The notes: generated by a model from the letters alone, not told the origin. A stretch of 64,000 nt of DNA from Mesorhizobium opportunistum WSM2075 (GCF_000176035.2 NC_015675.1:4778001-4842000), one strand, 5' to 3'; positions 35,342-45,176 are shown, counted from the stretch's first letter. Translations and numbers: made by a program.

Positions 35342-36733
35342 ATGCTGAGCCGACCCAGACCGACCATTGCAGAGGTGGCGCGTGTTTTCGCGACACTTTC
35401 GCTCGGCCTCGCTGTCGCGGTGGCGAGTTCGGTCACTGCCTTTGCCCAGTCCGTGCCGGTGGTGCGCGACGCCGAGATCGAGGCTTTGGTTCGCGACTAT
35501 GCGCGGCCGATCTTCAGGGCGGCCGGGCTGGCGAATGACGGCATCGACATCGTCCTGGTCAACGATTCCAGCTTCAACGCCTTCGTTACCGGACGCCGGC
35601 TGTTCATCAACACCGGCGCGCTGATGATGGCTGAAACGCCGAACGAGATCATTGGCGTCATCGCCCACGAGGCCGGCCATATCGCCGGCGGCCACCAGCA
35701 GAAACTGCGCGACCAGCTCGAACGCGCCAAGACCATGGCCATTATCGCCACTTTGCTCGGCGCCGGCGCCATTGTTGCCGGCGCCACCACCAACAGCCGC
35801 GGCCTTGCCGGCGCCGGCATGGGCGTGGCGGCTGGCGGCGGCGAGATGGCGCAGCGCAGCATCCTCGCCTATCAGCGCACCGAAGAGACGACCGCCGACC
35901 GCTCGGCGATCACCTATCTCAACGCCACCGGCCAGTCCGGCATGGGCATGCTGAAGACATTCGCCCGCTTCCAAAGCGCGCTGTCCTTGTCCGGCACGCA
36001 GGTCGATCCCTATCGTATCAGCCACCCGATGCCGCAGGAACGCATCGCCAATCTCGAAGTGCTGGTCAAACAGAGCCCCAATGTCGGCAAGGTCGATCCG
36101 CCGGCGCTGCAGCAGCGCCATGACATGATGCGGGTCAAGATTGCCGTCTACATGGAAGGCCAGGCGGCTGGGTCACGGCTGATGCGAAAGATGCAAGGAA
36201 CGCTGGCCGGGCTATATGGCGATGCCCAGTCGACCTACCTTTACGGCAATATCGCCGCAGCGCTCGCCAAGACCAACGCCCTGATCAAGGCGCAGCCCAG
36301 GAATGCCTACTTCCAGGAGTTGCGCGGCGACATTCTGATGAAGGCGAACAACCCCAAGGATGCGGCGGAAGCCTACGCCAAGGCGGTCAGCCTCGATTCG
36401 GCGCGGTCCGGCTTGCTGCCGGTCTCGCTTGGACAGGCGCTGATGGCCATCGGCACGCCCGATTCGCTCAGGAAAGCCGTCGCGCAGATCAACAATGGTC
36501 TGGGGCGCGACAAGGAAAATTCCATCGGATATCGCTATCTGGCACAGGCCTATGGCGAGTTGGGGGACATACCGGGCGCCGAGCTCGCCACTGCCGAAGG
36601 TCATTTCTATTCCGGTAACTACAAGGATGCGAAGATATTCGCCATGCGGGCGCAGCAGCAGATGAAGCGCGGCGAGCCGCGCTGGATTCGCGCCCAGGAC
36701 ATCATAAACTACAAATCATCAGGCAAGATCTAG
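35342..36733 (+). CDS. M48-family metalloprotease with TPR tail (BepA-like)
   Basis: Predicted 463-residue periplasmic protease. A signal peptide (about residues 1-36, AFAQS) precedes the zinc motif HEAGH (109-113, VIAHEAGHIAGGH). The third ligand Glu is probably in TEETTADRSA. The C-terminal half forms TPR-like helices (DAAEAYAKAVSLDS). E. coli BepA acts in outer-membrane protein quality control, and this is the likely role. It is followed after 64 bases by a thiol-disulfide protein on the same strand, consistent with an envelope-folding unit. Confidence 0.93.
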   Translation: MLSRPRPTIAEVARVFATLSLGLAVAVASSVTAFAQSVPVVRDAEIEALVRDYARPIFRAAGLANDGIDIVLVNDSSFNAFVTGRRLFINTGALMMAETPNEIIGVIAHEAGHIAGGHQQKLRDQLERAKTMAIIATLLGAGAIVAGATTNSRGLAGAGMGVAAGGGEMAQRSILAYQRTEETTADRSAITYLNATGQSGMGMLKTFARFQSALSLSGTQVDPYRISHPMPQERIANLEVLVKQSPNVGKVDPPALQQRHDMMRVKIAVYMEGQAAGSRLMRKMQGTLAGLYGDAQSTYLYGNIAAALAKTNALIKAQPRNAYFQELRGDILMKANNPKDAAEAYAKAVSLDSARSGLLPVSLGQALMAIGTPDSLRKAVAQINNGLGRDKENSIGYRYLAQAYGELGDIPGAELATAEGHFYSGNYKDAKIFAMRAQQQMKRGEPRWIRAQDIINYKSSGKI

Positions 36734-36797
36734 TGAACCCTCCGGCCATGCGCTGCGACATAGCCAGACCGGGAAACAGGCAAAAGGAACGAGAACA

Positions 36798-37619
36798 ATG
36801 AAAAAGGCACTGCTGTTGGGCACCACGGGAATCGCTGTAGCCCTTGCGATGCTCGCTTTCGGTTTCGTCGCCGGCAACCCGCAGATCGCCAAGGCCGGCA
36901 CGGCCCAGCCTGTTCAGACGGCTGAGCCTGTCCAGATGGCGGGCGCCGACACCAAGATCGACCGCGCCGAGGTCGAAGGCATCATCCGCGACTACCTCTT
37001 GAAGAACCCCGAGGTGCTGCTCGAAGTGCAGGACGCGCTCGAGGCCAAGCAGAAGGAAGAGCAGCGCATCGCCCATCTCGGCGTCATCAAGAACGCCAAG
37101 GACCAGATCTTCAACTCCGCCTTCGATGGCGTCGTCGGCAATCCGAACGGCAAGGTGACGATCGTCGAGTTCTACGACTACAATTGCGGCTTCTGCAAAC
37201 GCGCCATCGAGGACATGCGGGCGCTGACCAAGACCGATCCGGACCTGCGCTTCGTGCTCAAGGAGTTCCCGATCCTCGGCCCGGATTCGCAGAAGGCGAG
37301 CGTCGTCTCGATGGCGTTCCACCTGATGATGCCGGAAAAGTACGGCGAGTTCCACAATGCGCTGCTTGGTGGCCAGGGACGCGCCACCGAGGCGGCCGCT
37401 ATCAAGATCGCGCTTTCGCTCGGCGCCGACGAGGCGACGTTGCGCGAGAAGATGAAGGATCCTTCGATCCCCGAAGCCTTCTCCAAGACCTACGATCTGG
37501 CCAACAAGCTGTCGATCACCGGAACGCCGTCCTACGTCGTCGGCAACGAGGTCGTGTTCGGGGCTCTCGGACAGGATGTGCTGGCGGAGAAGATCGAGGC
37601 GGCGAAAGCCGCGCTTTGA
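36798..37619 (+). CDS. DsbA-family thiol:disulfide protein (ScsC/Com1-like)
   Basis: Predicted 273-residue periplasmic thioredoxin-fold protein. It has an N-terminal signal or anchor (residues 4-26), a helical N-domain (DRAEVEGIIRDYLLKNPEVL) as in trimeric ScsC isomerases, then a DsbA domain with the redox pair Cys130-Gly-Phe-Cys133 and cis-Pro in ITGTPSYVV. A short repeat (AQPVQTAEPVQ) follows the signal. It probably forms or isomerises disulfides in exported proteins. Good ribosome site AAAGGAAC before ATG 36798. Confidence 0.92.
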   Translation: MKKALLLGTTGIAVALAMLAFGFVAGNPQIAKAGTAQPVQTAEPVQMAGADTKIDRAEVEGIIRDYLLKNPEVLLEVQDALEAKQKEEQRIAHLGVIKNAKDQIFNSAFDGVVGNPNGKVTIVEFYDYNCGFCKRAIEDMRALTKTDPDLRFVLKEFPILGPDSQKASVVSMAFHLMMPEKYGEFHNALLGGQGRATEAAAIKIALSLGADEATLREKMKDPSIPEAFSKTYDLANKLSITGTPSYVVGNEVVFGALGQDVLAEKIEAAKAAL

Positions 37620-37764
37620 TCCGCCGCCGATTTTCATCACGGGTGCATTTCGGCCTGTTGTGGACAGTGAAAGAACGCAGTTGCGCTCTTTCCGCGGGCG
37701 ACTATGCCCGGTATAGAGGCCCAGCGCGCCGGCTTGACGCCGGCGCCGAAAAAGGTCGGCTTTT

Positions 37765-38199
37765 TTGAAAACGGTTTTCGTCCTGAACGGTCCCAATCTC
37801 AACGCGCTCGGCAAGCGCGAGCCGGGCATCTATGGCGGCAAGACGCTTGCCGCGATCGCCGACGACTGCAAGCAGGCGGGCGCGTCGCTTGGGATCGAGA
37901 TCGATTTCCGCCAGTCCAACCACGAGGGCGACCTCGTCGACTGGATCCAGGAAGCCGGAGACAAGGCTGCCGGCATCGTCATCAATCCAGGCGCCTACAG
38001 CCACACCTCGATCGCGATCCACGACGCCATCCGCTCGGTCGCGCCGCTGCCGGTCGCCGAAGTTCATCTTTCCAACATCCACGCGCGGGAACCATTCCGC
38101 CATGTCTCCATGGTCGCGCCGGTCGCCGTCGGCATGATCTGTGGCTTTGGGCCGCTCGGCTACACGCTGGCGCTGCAGGCGCTGGCCGCGCGCCTATGA
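37765..38199 (+). CDS. aroQ: 3-dehydroquinate dehydratase, type II
   Basis: Predicted 144-residue dodecameric enzyme of the shikimate pathway. The N-terminal [20 protein letters not shown], the [13 protein letters not shown] segment and [13 protein letters not shown] with the catalytic His are all typical. The start is a TTG at 37765, since no ATG precedes the conserved N-terminus; AAAGG lies upstream. It is followed by accB, accC and aat, an order conserved in rhizobia. Confidence 0.95.
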   Translation: MKTVFVLNGPNLNALGKREPGIYGGKTLAAIADDCKQAGASLGIEIDFRQSNHEGDLVDWIQEAGDKAAGIVINPGAYSHTSIAIHDAIRSVAPLPVAEVHLSNIHAREPFRHVSMVAPVAVGMICGFGPLGYTLALQALAARL

Positions 38200-38225
38200 C
38201 CGGCCCACAAACAGAAGGCTCGAAA

Positions 38226-38684
38226 ATGTCGATAAAGAAGACCGGTGTTGACCAGCAGCTGATCCGCGATCTGGCGGGCATACTGAACGACACCAACCTG
38301 ACCGAGATCGAGGTTGAACTGGGCGACCTGAAGGTGCGCGTGTCGCGGCAGGCGCCCGCCGTCCACGCGATTGCGGCCCCCCAACCCGCCTATGCGCCAG
38401 CGGCAGCCGCTCTGCCCGTGGCCTCGGCCCCGGCGGCCGCGGATGTGTCGAAGAACGCGGTGGCTTCACCGATGGTCGGCACCGCCTACCTGGCGCCCTC
38501 ACCGGACGCCAAGCCGTTCATCGAGATCGGCCAGAAGGTCAAGGAAGGCCAGACGCTGCTGATCATCGAAGCGATGAAGACGATGAACCAGATCCCCTCG
38601 CCGCGCGCCGGCACGGTGACGGCGATCCTGTTCGAGGACGCGACGCCGGTCGAATACGGCATGCCGCTTGTCGTGATCGAGTAG
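38226..38684 (+). CDS. accB: Biotin carboxyl carrier protein of acetyl-CoA carboxylase
   Basis: Predicted 152-residue carrier. An N-terminal helical part ([20 protein letters not shown]) is joined by an Ala/Pro-rich linker (about 43-75) to the biotinyl domain, with biotin on Lys118 in EAMKTM. The longer open frame from 37704 is an out-of-frame reading of aroQ; ATG 38226 gives the family N-terminus. It works with AccC, encoded 10 bases downstream, in the first step of fatty-acid synthesis. Confidence 0.96.
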   Translation: MSIKKTGVDQQLIRDLAGILNDTNLTEIEVELGDLKVRVSRQAPAVHAIAAPQPAYAPAAAALPVASAPAAADVSKNAVASPMVGTAYLAPSPDAKPFIEIGQKVKEGQTLLIIEAMKTMNQIPSPRAGTVTAILFEDATPVEYGMPLVVIE

Positions 38685-38694
38685 AGCGGGCCGG

Positions 38695-40038
38695 ATGTTC
38701 CAAAAGATCCTCATCGCCAATCGCGGCGAAATCGCCCTTCGGGTGCTGCGCGCCTGCAAGGAACTCGGCATCCAGACCGTTGTGGTGCATTCGACCGCCG
38801 ACGCCGACGCCATGCATGTCAGGCTTGCCGACGAGAGCGTGTGCATCGGCCCGCCGCCGTCGCGCGACAGCTATCTCAACATCCACCAGATCGTCGCGGC
38901 CTGCGAGATCACCGGCGCCGACGCCGTGCATCCGGGCTACGGCTTCCTGTCGGAGAACGCCAAGTTCGCCGATATCCTGGCCGCCCACAACATCACCTTC
39001 ATTGGCCCGTCCGGCGACCATATCCGCATCATGGGCGACAAGATCGAGGCCAAACGCACCGCCAAGCGCCTCGGCATTCCGGTGGTGCCGGGTTCCGATG
39101 GCGCGGTGACCGAGGAAAAGGAAGCCAAGCGCATCGCCGCCGAGATCGGCTATCCGGTAATCATCAAGGCATCGGCCGGCGGCGGCGGACGCGGCATGAA
39201 GGTTGCCCATACCGAGGCCGACCTCGAGGTCGCCTTGCAGACGGCGCGCTCGGAAGCGGGCGCCGCCTTCGGCGACGACGCCGTCTACATCGAGAAATAC
39301 CTGCAGAAGCCGCGTCACATCGAGGTGCAGGTGTTCGGCGACGGCTTTGGCCGCGGCGTGCATTTCGGCGAGCGCGACTGCTCGCTGCAACGGCGCCACC
39401 AGAAGGTCTGGGAAGAGGCCAATTCGCCGGCTCTCAACGCCGAGGAGCGGTCCCGTATCGGCAGCATCTGCGCCACGGCCATTGCCGATCTCGGCTATTC
39501 GGGCGCCGGGACGATCGAATTCCTGTACGAGAACGGCGAGTTCTATTTCATCGAGATGAACACGCGCCTGCAGGTGGAGCATCCGGTGACGGAAGCGATC
39601 ACCGGCATCGATCTCGTCCACGAGCAGATCCGGGTCGCCTCCGGCGGCGGACTTTCGGTGAGGCAGGAAGACATCAAGTTCAACGGCCACGCCATCGAGT
39701 GCCGCATCAATGCCGAGGATCCGCGCACCTTCACGCCCTCGCCAGGCACCATCACGCATTTCCACACGCCTGGCGGCCTCGGCATCCGCGTCGATTCCGG
39801 CGTGTATTCCGGCTACAGGATCCCGCCCTACTACGACAGCCTGATCGGCAAGCTGATCGTGCATGGCCGCAATCGCGTCGAGTGCATGATGCGGCTGCGC
39901 CGCGCGCTCGACGAATTCGTCGTCGACGGCATCAAGACAACCTTGCCGCTGTTTCGCGATCTGGTCGGCAATGCCGACATCGCCAATGGCGACTATGACA
40001 TCCACTGGCTGGAAAAATACCTGGCCAAGGAAGAGTAG
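38695..40038 (+). CDS. accC: Biotin carboxylase subunit of acetyl-CoA carboxylase
   Basis: Predicted 447-residue ATP-grasp enzyme that carboxylates biotin on AccB. Family hallmarks include FQKILIANRGEIALRVLRAC at the start, the glycine-rich loop SAGGGGRGMK, ERDCSLQRRHQK and EMNTRLQVEHPVTE. Length is normal. It is directly downstream of accB with a 10-base gap. The accA and accD subunits are not in the window. Confidence 0.97.
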   Translation: MFQKILIANRGEIALRVLRACKELGIQTVVVHSTADADAMHVRLADESVCIGPPPSRDSYLNIHQIVAACEITGADAVHPGYGFLSENAKFADILAAHNITFIGPSGDHIRIMGDKIEAKRTAKRLGIPVVPGSDGAVTEEKEAKRIAAEIGYPVIIKASAGGGGRGMKVAHTEADLEVALQTARSEAGAAFGDDAVYIEKYLQKPRHIEVQVFGDGFGRGVHFGERDCSLQRRHQKVWEEANSPALNAEERSRIGSICATAIADLGYSGAGTIEFLYENGEFYFIEMNTRLQVEHPVTEAITGIDLVHEQIRVASGGGLSVRQEDIKFNGHAIECRINAEDPRTFTPSPGTITHFHTPGGLGIRVDSGVYSGYRIPPYYDSLIGKLIVHGRNRVECMMRLRRALDEFVVDGIKTTLPLFRDLVGNADIANGDYDIHWLEKYLAKEE

Positions 40039-40050
40039 TCCGGGGACGCG

Positions 40051-40668
40051 ATGACCCGCCCTTACGCGCCAGGCTATCGCATCCCCACGGACCTCCTGCT
40101 CAAGGCATACGCCTCGGGCGTCTTTCCCATGGCCGAAAGCGCTGCCGACCCGGAGGTGTTCTGGGTGCGGCCGGAAACGCGTGGCATCATTCCGCTGCAC
40201 GGATTCCACACGCCGAAGAGCCTGAGGAAGACAGTCCGCAAAAACCTGTTCGACATCCGCTTCGACTTCGACTTCGAGGCGACGATCGACGGCTGCGCCG
40301 AAAAGCGCGAAGAGCGCCGCTCCACCTGGATCAACGCGCCGATCCGCGAAGCCTATGTACAACTGCACCGCATGGGCCATTGCCATTCGGTCGAGGCCTG
40401 GCGCGAGGAGCGGCTGGTCGGCGGCCTCTATGGCGTGTCGCTGGGGCGGGTGTTTTTCGGCGAAAGCATGTTTTCCAAGGAGACGGACGCGTCGAAGACC
40501 TGCCTCGTCCATCTCGTCGAACGCTTGAAGGCGCGCGGGTTCGCCCTACTCGATACGCAGTTCACCACCGAGCACCTCAAGCGCTTTGGTGCTGTCGACG
40601 TGCCGCGCGGCAAATACGAGAAGATGCTGGCCGAGGCCCTGAAGGGCGAAGCGGTCTTCTTTCCGTAG
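40051..40668 (+). CDS. aat: Leucyl/phenylalanyl-tRNA-protein transferase
   Basis: Predicted 205-residue enzyme that adds Leu or Phe to N-terminal Lys or Arg of proteins, marking them for ClpS/ClpAP degradation. [12 protein letters not shown] near the start, [13 protein letters not shown], and [15 protein letters not shown] are diagnostic. It follows accC by 12 bases, as in other rhizobia, and is probably co-transcribed. Confidence 0.95.
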   Translation: MTRPYAPGYRIPTDLLLKAYASGVFPMAESAADPEVFWVRPETRGIIPLHGFHTPKSLRKTVRKNLFDIRFDFDFEATIDGCAEKREERRSTWINAPIREAYVQLHRMGHCHSVEAWREERLVGGLYGVSLGRVFFGESMFSKETDASKTCLVHLVERLKARGFALLDTQFTTEHLKRFGAVDVPRGKYEKMLAEALKGEAVFFP

Positions 40669-40671
40669 GGA

Positions 40672-41061
40672 TCAAGCCTTATCGGCCGCGACCTCGATCG
40701 GGGTCTGCGAATGGAACATCATCTTCCAGCCGTTGACGCGGTGGACGTAGCCGGTGCTGACCAGCGCGGCATAGGGTTCGCCGTTCTCCCGCGTCGCATG
40801 CGCCTCGTAGGTCAGCATGATGACATCACTGCCCGGTTCGATTATGCCCTTGAGCTCGATATCGAGGTCGCGCCATCGGTTGGGATTGGTCGCCGTCTTG
40901 GCCAGATCGGCATTGTCCATCGCTCGTGCCATCCGCGGAAATGCCACCAGGCACTCCGTGTCGACATTGGCCGCATAATAAGCGGCATCGCCTGTCCAGA
41001 AGCCTTTTTCGAGTTCAAGCAACTCTGTCTTGCTGGCCGTGATCCGCTTGCTGTCCGACAT
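40672..41061 (-). CDS. NTF2/SnoaL-like small protein (DUF4440-type)
   Basis: Predicted 129-residue cytoplasmic protein of the NTF2-like fold: a long first helix (KTELLELEKGFWTGDAAYYA), followed by a curved sheet (VIMLTYEAHATRENGE, ALVSTGYVHRVNGWKMMFHS). The fold binds or converts small molecules; no catalytic set is clear. The start at 41061 follows GGAGGA; an ATG at 41082 is an alternative. It is convergent with aat. Confidence 0.78.
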   Translation of the reverse strand: MSDSKRITASKTELLELEKGFWTGDAAYYAANVDTECLVAFPRMARAMDNADLAKTATNPNRWRDLDIELKGIIEPGSDVIMLTYEAHATRENGEPYAALVSTGYVHRVNGWKMMFHSQTPIEVAADKA

Positions 41062-41136
41062 CGGACTGTCCTCCGGGCGCATCGATGCGCGGTCGTCCGT
41101 GGCCCAACGCATGATGACCACGACGGTTCCCGGGGA

Positions 41137-41730
41137 TCAGTTGGTGTCGGAGGTGTCCGGCTCCGTGGGATCGGGCTGTTCCACATCCGGGCTGACCTCA
41201 GCGTTCGGCTTGGCGGCAGCCGGCTTGGCGACCGCCGGCTCCGAAGCATCGGCCTTGGTGGCGTCCGGTTTGGTGGCATCCGGCGCCGGCACATCGGACT
41301 TCTGCTTGCACGCCTTCAGCCAGACGTCATAGACGGCATGTTCGACGGCGTTAAGACCGGGGCTTTCGGCAAACATCCAGCCGGTGAATATGCGGCGAAT
41401 CTTGCGGTCCAGCGTGATCTCGTCGACCTCCACGAAGGAGTCCGTCTTCGGCTCCTCGTTCTGCGGCCGGGAATAGCAGACACGCGGCGTCACCTGCAAA
41501 GCGCCGAATTGCACCGTCTCGTCGATATAGACATCGAAGGTGATGATGCGGCCAGTGATCTTGTCGATGCCGGCGAACTCGGCAACCGGGTTGGTGATGC
41601 GATCCGATCCCGCAGGCGGAGCCGGCGCGGGTGCCGCGGGTGCGGGCGACGCGGCAAAGGCGGCGGTGCTGACGGCGAGGCTGGCGGCTACCGTCAGACC
41701 GCCTGTCGAGATTCGGTTGAAAAAGCTCAT
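41137..41730 (-). CDS. DUF2155 exported protein
   Basis: Predicted 197-residue periplasmic protein with signal peptide (residues 1-27, TAAFAAS), a Pro/Ala linker and the DUF2155 domain (about 48-145), including AGIDKITGRIITFDVYIDET and FGALQVTPRVCYSRP. A low-complexity tail of DATKP-like units (about 150-197) follows the domain, ending acidic. The family is nearly confined to alphaproteobacteria and has no proved function. Its neighbour NDUFA12 in the window is also its usual neighbour. Confidence 0.92.
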   Translation of the reverse strand: MSFFNRISTGGLTVAASLAVSTAAFAASPAPAAPAPAPPAGSDRITNPVAEFAGIDKITGRIITFDVYIDETVQFGALQVTPRVCYSRPQNEEPKTDSFVEVDEITLDRKIRRIFTGWMFAESPGLNAVEHAVYDVWLKACKQKSDVPAPDATKPDATKADASEPAVAKPAAAKPNAEVSPDVEQPDPTEPDTSDTN

Positions 41731-41888
41731 GCAAGGGTACCGGTGGTTCGCGCCCAGGTGATTCCGTCGATCGCCAAGGCTATTCGCCGTTTTCTGATGA
41801 GCAAGCAGCTAAACACCAATTGTGGCGATAAAGGACCGGCCTGCACTTCGTGCTGTGACAAGTCGGGGCGCCGTTACGAGCCGGGCCG

Positions 41889-42287
41889 TTACGACCCGGG
41901 CGTCCAGGCGTCGTAGTCGCCGGTAACCTGCGGGCGGTGCTGGTTGGTCAACACCGAGCCCTTCGGGCGATAGGCCGCCGGCGTTCCGGTCAGATTGGAC
42001 TGATGCGATTTCTGCCAATCGCGCGGCTTGTAGTCCTCGCCAGAGGGCGCGACGTCGACACGGTGATGGATCCAGCCGTGCCAGCCGGGCGGAATGGCCG
42101 AAGCTTCCGAATAGTTGCGGTAGATCACCCAGCGGCGCGTACGGCCTTCCGAATCGATACCGCCTTCGTAATAGACGTTGCCCGTCTCGTCCTGGCCGAC
42201 CTTCTTGCCGTACCGCCAGGTGTGCAGGCGCGTTCCCAGCGTCTGGCTGTTCCACCAGGTGAAAAATTGCGTCAGGAAAGTCTTCAT
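41889..42287 (-). CDS. NDUFA12-family accessory protein of respiratory complex I
   Basis: Predicted 132-residue protein homologous to the mitochondrial complex I accessory subunit NDUFA12. Hallmarks are WWNSQTLGTRLHTWRYGKKV at the N-terminus, GNVYYEGGIDSEGRTRRWVI and PPGWHGWIHHRVD. Alphaproteobacterial complex I contains a bacterial counterpart, so it probably binds the peripheral arm. It is encoded far from any nuo genes in this window. ATG 42287. Confidence 0.93.
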   Translation of the reverse strand: MKTFLTQFFTWWNSQTLGTRLHTWRYGKKVGQDETGNVYYEGGIDSEGRTRRWVIYRNYSEASAIPPGWHGWIHHRVDVAPSGEDYKPRDWQKSHQSNLTGTPAAYRPKGSVLTNQHRPQVTGDYDAWTPGS

Positions 42288-42519
42288 CTCAGAACCCTCG
42301 CGCTGGCGGCGCCTGTTTCCTGCTTATGGCGTCAGGCCTTCGGGAAGGCAAGGGTTTTGCCGCGCAGAGCGCGCAAATGGCGCGCCCGGGATCGACACCG
42401 ACTTGTGATCTTTCCACATAACGGGATGCGCGCTTGCCAAGTCTTCCCGGTGTTTCTAAAGCTCGGCGCGGTCCGCGCGGCAATATCCAAACTGACCGCG
42501 AGCCCAACGGAGGTGACGA

Positions 42520-43386
42520 TTGGCCACGGAATTGCCGACCACCGATAGCCGCGTCAGTCCAAGCCTGATTCGCCAGCGCAAAGGAGGTACGCCTCTCGTT
42601 TGCCTCACGGCCTACACCTATCCCGTCGCCCGACTGCTTGATCCCCATGTCGACCTGCTTCTGGTCGGTGACAGCGTCGCCATGGTCCTGCATGGCCATC
42701 AGACGACGCTGGGCGCCTCGCTCGAGATGATGATCGCGCATGGGCAGGCCGTGATGCGCGGCTCCGCCAGGGCCTGCGTGGTCGTCGACATGCCGGCCGG
42801 CACCTATGAGGATTCAGCGGCACAGGCCGTTGCCTCGGCGCGGCGCATCGTCGGCGAGACCGGCTGCCAGGCGGTCAAGCTGGAGGGCGGCGTCGACATG
42901 GCCGGGCGGATCGCCGCGATCGTGACCAACGGCATTCCGGTCATGGGCCATATTGGCCTGCTGCCGCAATCGGTCGAGAAGGAGGGTGGCTACAAGATCA
43001 AGGGCCGCACTGACGAGAATGTCGCGGCGCTGGTGGCGGACGCGCTGGCAGTCGAAAAGGCCGGTGCGTTCTCGGTGGTCATCGAAGGCACCATCGAGGC
43101 GGCCGCCGCCGACATCACGCGCCGCATCGCCATTCCTACCATCGGCATCGGCGCCAGCGCCGACTGCGACGGCCAGATCCTGGTCATCGACGACATGGTC
43201 GGGCTGACCGTCGATCGCGTGTCGAAATTCGTCAAGGAATATGCCGATCTGCGCAGCGTGATCGCGCATGCCGCCGAGCGCTACGCACTAGAGGTGCGAA
43301 GCCGGACATTTCCCGGTCCTGCCCATGTCTTTTCGAGTTCAAAACTCTTTTCCCGCACGAACACAAGTGGCGGAGATGACGCATGA
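42520..43386 (+). CDS. panB: 3-methyl-2-oxobutanoate hydroxymethyltransferase
   Basis: Predicted 288-residue enzyme making ketopantoate for pantothenate and CoA. It has PanB signatures: LVCLTAYTYPVARLLDPHVD, LLVGDSVAMVLHG, AVKLEGG and PVMGHIGLLPQSV. The start is TTG 42520, with GGAGG six bases upstream; no ATG fits. The stop overlaps the panC start by four bases (ATGA), so the pair is translationally coupled. Confidence 0.96.
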   Translation: MATELPTTDSRVSPSLIRQRKGGTPLVCLTAYTYPVARLLDPHVDLLLVGDSVAMVLHGHQTTLGASLEMMIAHGQAVMRGSARACVVVDMPAGTYEDSAAQAVASARRIVGETGCQAVKLEGGVDMAGRIAAIVTNGIPVMGHIGLLPQSVEKEGGYKIKGRTDENVAALVADALAVEKAGAFSVVIEGTIEAAAADITRRIAIPTIGIGASADCDGQILVIDDMVGLTVDRVSKFVKEYADLRSVIAHAAERYALEVRSRTFPGPAHVFSSSKLFSRTNTSGGDDA

Positions 43387-44234
43387 GCCGGCCTGACGTC
43401 GTCGACAGCGTTGCCGCCCTTCGCGCGCGGATCCGGGACTGGCGCCGCGATGGGCTTCGCGTCGCCATGGTGCCGACCATGGGCGCGTTGCATGAGGGGC
43501 ATCTCTCCCTGATCAGGATCGCACGCGAAAGAGCCGAGCGCTGCGTGGTGTCGATCTTCGTCAACCCGACGCAGTTCGCGCCGAGCGAGGATCTCGACAA
43601 GTACCCGCGCCAGCTCGCCCGCGATCTCGATATGCTGGCGACGGCCAGGGCCGATCTTGCGTTCATACCGACGGTCGATGCGATGTATCCCGCCGGCTTT
43701 GCCACCAGGATTTCGGTCGGCGGCCCGTCCGCCGGGCTCGAATCGGATTTTCGCCCCACCTTTTTCGATGGCGTCGCCACCGTGGTGGCCAAGCTGTTCC
43801 TGCAGGCAGCGCCCGACTTTGCCGTCTTCGGCGAAAAAGACTATCAGCAGCTTTGCGTCGTCAGGCAGCTCTGCCGAGACCTCGACCTGCCCGTCGAGAT
43901 CATTGGCGCACCGACCATACGCGATCCGCATGGCCTCGCCATGTCGTCTCGCAACGCCTATCTCGGCGAGGCCGAACTCCAGATCGCTCGCCAGCTCAAC
44001 GTGGTCCTGCGCAAGACAGCAGCGGCGCTGGCGGCGGGCGCGGGCCAGAAAGACACGATCGCCGAAACCCGCAGCACCTTGATCGCCGCCGGCTTCCAGA
44101 CGGTCGACTATGTCGAGGCTCGTGAGAGCCTGACGCTCGGGCCATGGCGGCGCGAGCGCGCAGGCCGCGTTCTCGCCGCCGCCTGGCTTGGAAAAACCAG
44201 GCTGATCGATAATGTGGAAATTGCCTCCGCCTGA
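43383..44234 (+). CDS. panC: Pantothenate synthetase
   Basis: Predicted 283-residue ligase that joins pantoate and beta-alanine. MGALHEGHLSLIR is the HIGH-type nucleotide motif, VVSIFVNPTQFAPSEDLDKY and FGEKDYQQL are family segments, and MSSRNAYL is the KMSK-like loop. It follows panB with a 4-base overlap. The panD gene is not in the window. Confidence 0.96.
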   Translation: MSRPDVVDSVAALRARIRDWRRDGLRVAMVPTMGALHEGHLSLIRIARERAERCVVSIFVNPTQFAPSEDLDKYPRQLARDLDMLATARADLAFIPTVDAMYPAGFATRISVGGPSAGLESDFRPTFFDGVATVVAKLFLQAAPDFAVFGEKDYQQLCVVRQLCRDLDLPVEIIGAPTIRDPHGLAMSSRNAYLGEAELQIARQLNVVLRKTAAALAAGAGQKDTIAETRSTLIAAGFQTVDYVEARESLTLGPWRRERAGRVLAAAWLGKTRLIDNVEIASA

Positions 44235-44321
44235 TGTAACAACCGACGGCCAGTGCGGCATGATCCGCGAATTGTCGCCGCCTTGCGCTCACGCTGCGGG
44301 GCCTGAAACTCCGGTCGCCGC

Positions 44322-45020
44322 CTATTCCTCGGTCGGCATATGCAGGTACATCGACTGGATGCCGACCCGGCCCGGGCCGGTGAAGCGGTTGACGATGAAA
44401 TTCATGTTGGCGCCGAAGAAGCCGCTCGACAGGCGGTCGATCTTGGTTTCCATCTTGACCGAGGTGTCTTTGAACAGCCAGCCGCCCGGCTCGATGTCGA
44501 TGGTCTCGCCTGGTGCAAGCGTCTTTTCGAAGACATTGCCGTAGCCGTGCAGCCAGACGATGCCGTCGCCGGCATCGCCGCGAAAACGGTCGATGAAAAA
44601 ACCGCTCTGTCCGAACAGCATCGTCGCCAGGCCGCGCACCCGCTCGAACGTGTAGTCGACATTGCCGGTAGCGGCGAGAAACTGGTGTTCGCGCACCTGG
44701 ATCTCCTCGCCGTACCTGAGATGGATCGGCACGATGTGGCCGGGTCCGTCGCGGCTGAAGGCGATGATGCCCGCCCCCGACGCCTCGGTGACGAAGATCT
44801 GCATGCCTGCCATCATGCGCTTCAGCGCGCCCTTCAGCGATTTCAGCCCGATGGTGATGGTGGAGTTCTTCCACAAAAGGATGTGGTGCTCGAAATAGAC
44901 CGGCATCTGCCTCACATCGACGGAAAGCACGGGCACCAGCTCGCCCGCTATATGATAGGTGACGCCACCAAAAGTTTCGTCCGACACCTGTGTCGGCATC
45001 AGTTCCGGCAAGCTTGGCAT
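44322..45020 (-). CDS. AIM24-family protein
   Basis: Predicted 232-residue protein of the AIM24/DUF124 family: a tubby-like beta barrel, with GDGIVWLHGYGNVFEKTLAPG and EPGGWLFKDTSVKM as recognisable segments. Yeast Aim24 lies in mitochondria; the bacterial role is unknown. No signal peptide. Convergent with panC. The ATG at 45020 follows a GGGGGGAT site. Confidence 0.87.
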   Translation of the reverse strand: MPSLPELMPTQVSDETFGGVTYHIAGELVPVLSVDVRQMPVYFEHHILLWKNSTITIGLKSLKGALKRMMAGMQIFVTEASGAGIIAFSRDGPGHIVPIHLRYGEEIQVREHQFLAATGNVDYTFERVRGLATMLFGQSGFFIDRFRGDAGDGIVWLHGYGNVFEKTLAPGETIDIEPGGWLFKDTSVKMETKIDRLSSGFFGANMNFIVNRFTGPGRVGIQSMYLHMPTEE

Positions 45021-45176
45021 GATCCCCCCAACGCCGCCTTGCGTGCCGGTTCATTCCGGCTTCCGCGCGGTCAGCTGAGGCAGCTTTGGGGCCGGAGCCA
45101 AGGGGCGTCAAACGAAAACAGCCCCTCCACAACGCCGCTCGCGCGAAGGTGATCCAGACCTGTCCGCCGGAAGGAA

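Noticed and set aside
37704..38225. Long upstream extension of accB
   Set aside because: The extension is aroQ read in another frame; AccB homology begins at 38226.
38563..40512. Antisense open frame of 649 codons opposite accC and aat
   Set aside because: High GC at third positions leaves the opposite frame open; accC and aat have full family matches.
41799..41916. Small Cys-rich frame (MSKQLNTNCGDKG start) overlapping the 3' end of the NDUFA12 gene
   Set aside because: Attractive Cys spacing but no ribosome site, and it overlaps a certain gene on the opposite strand.
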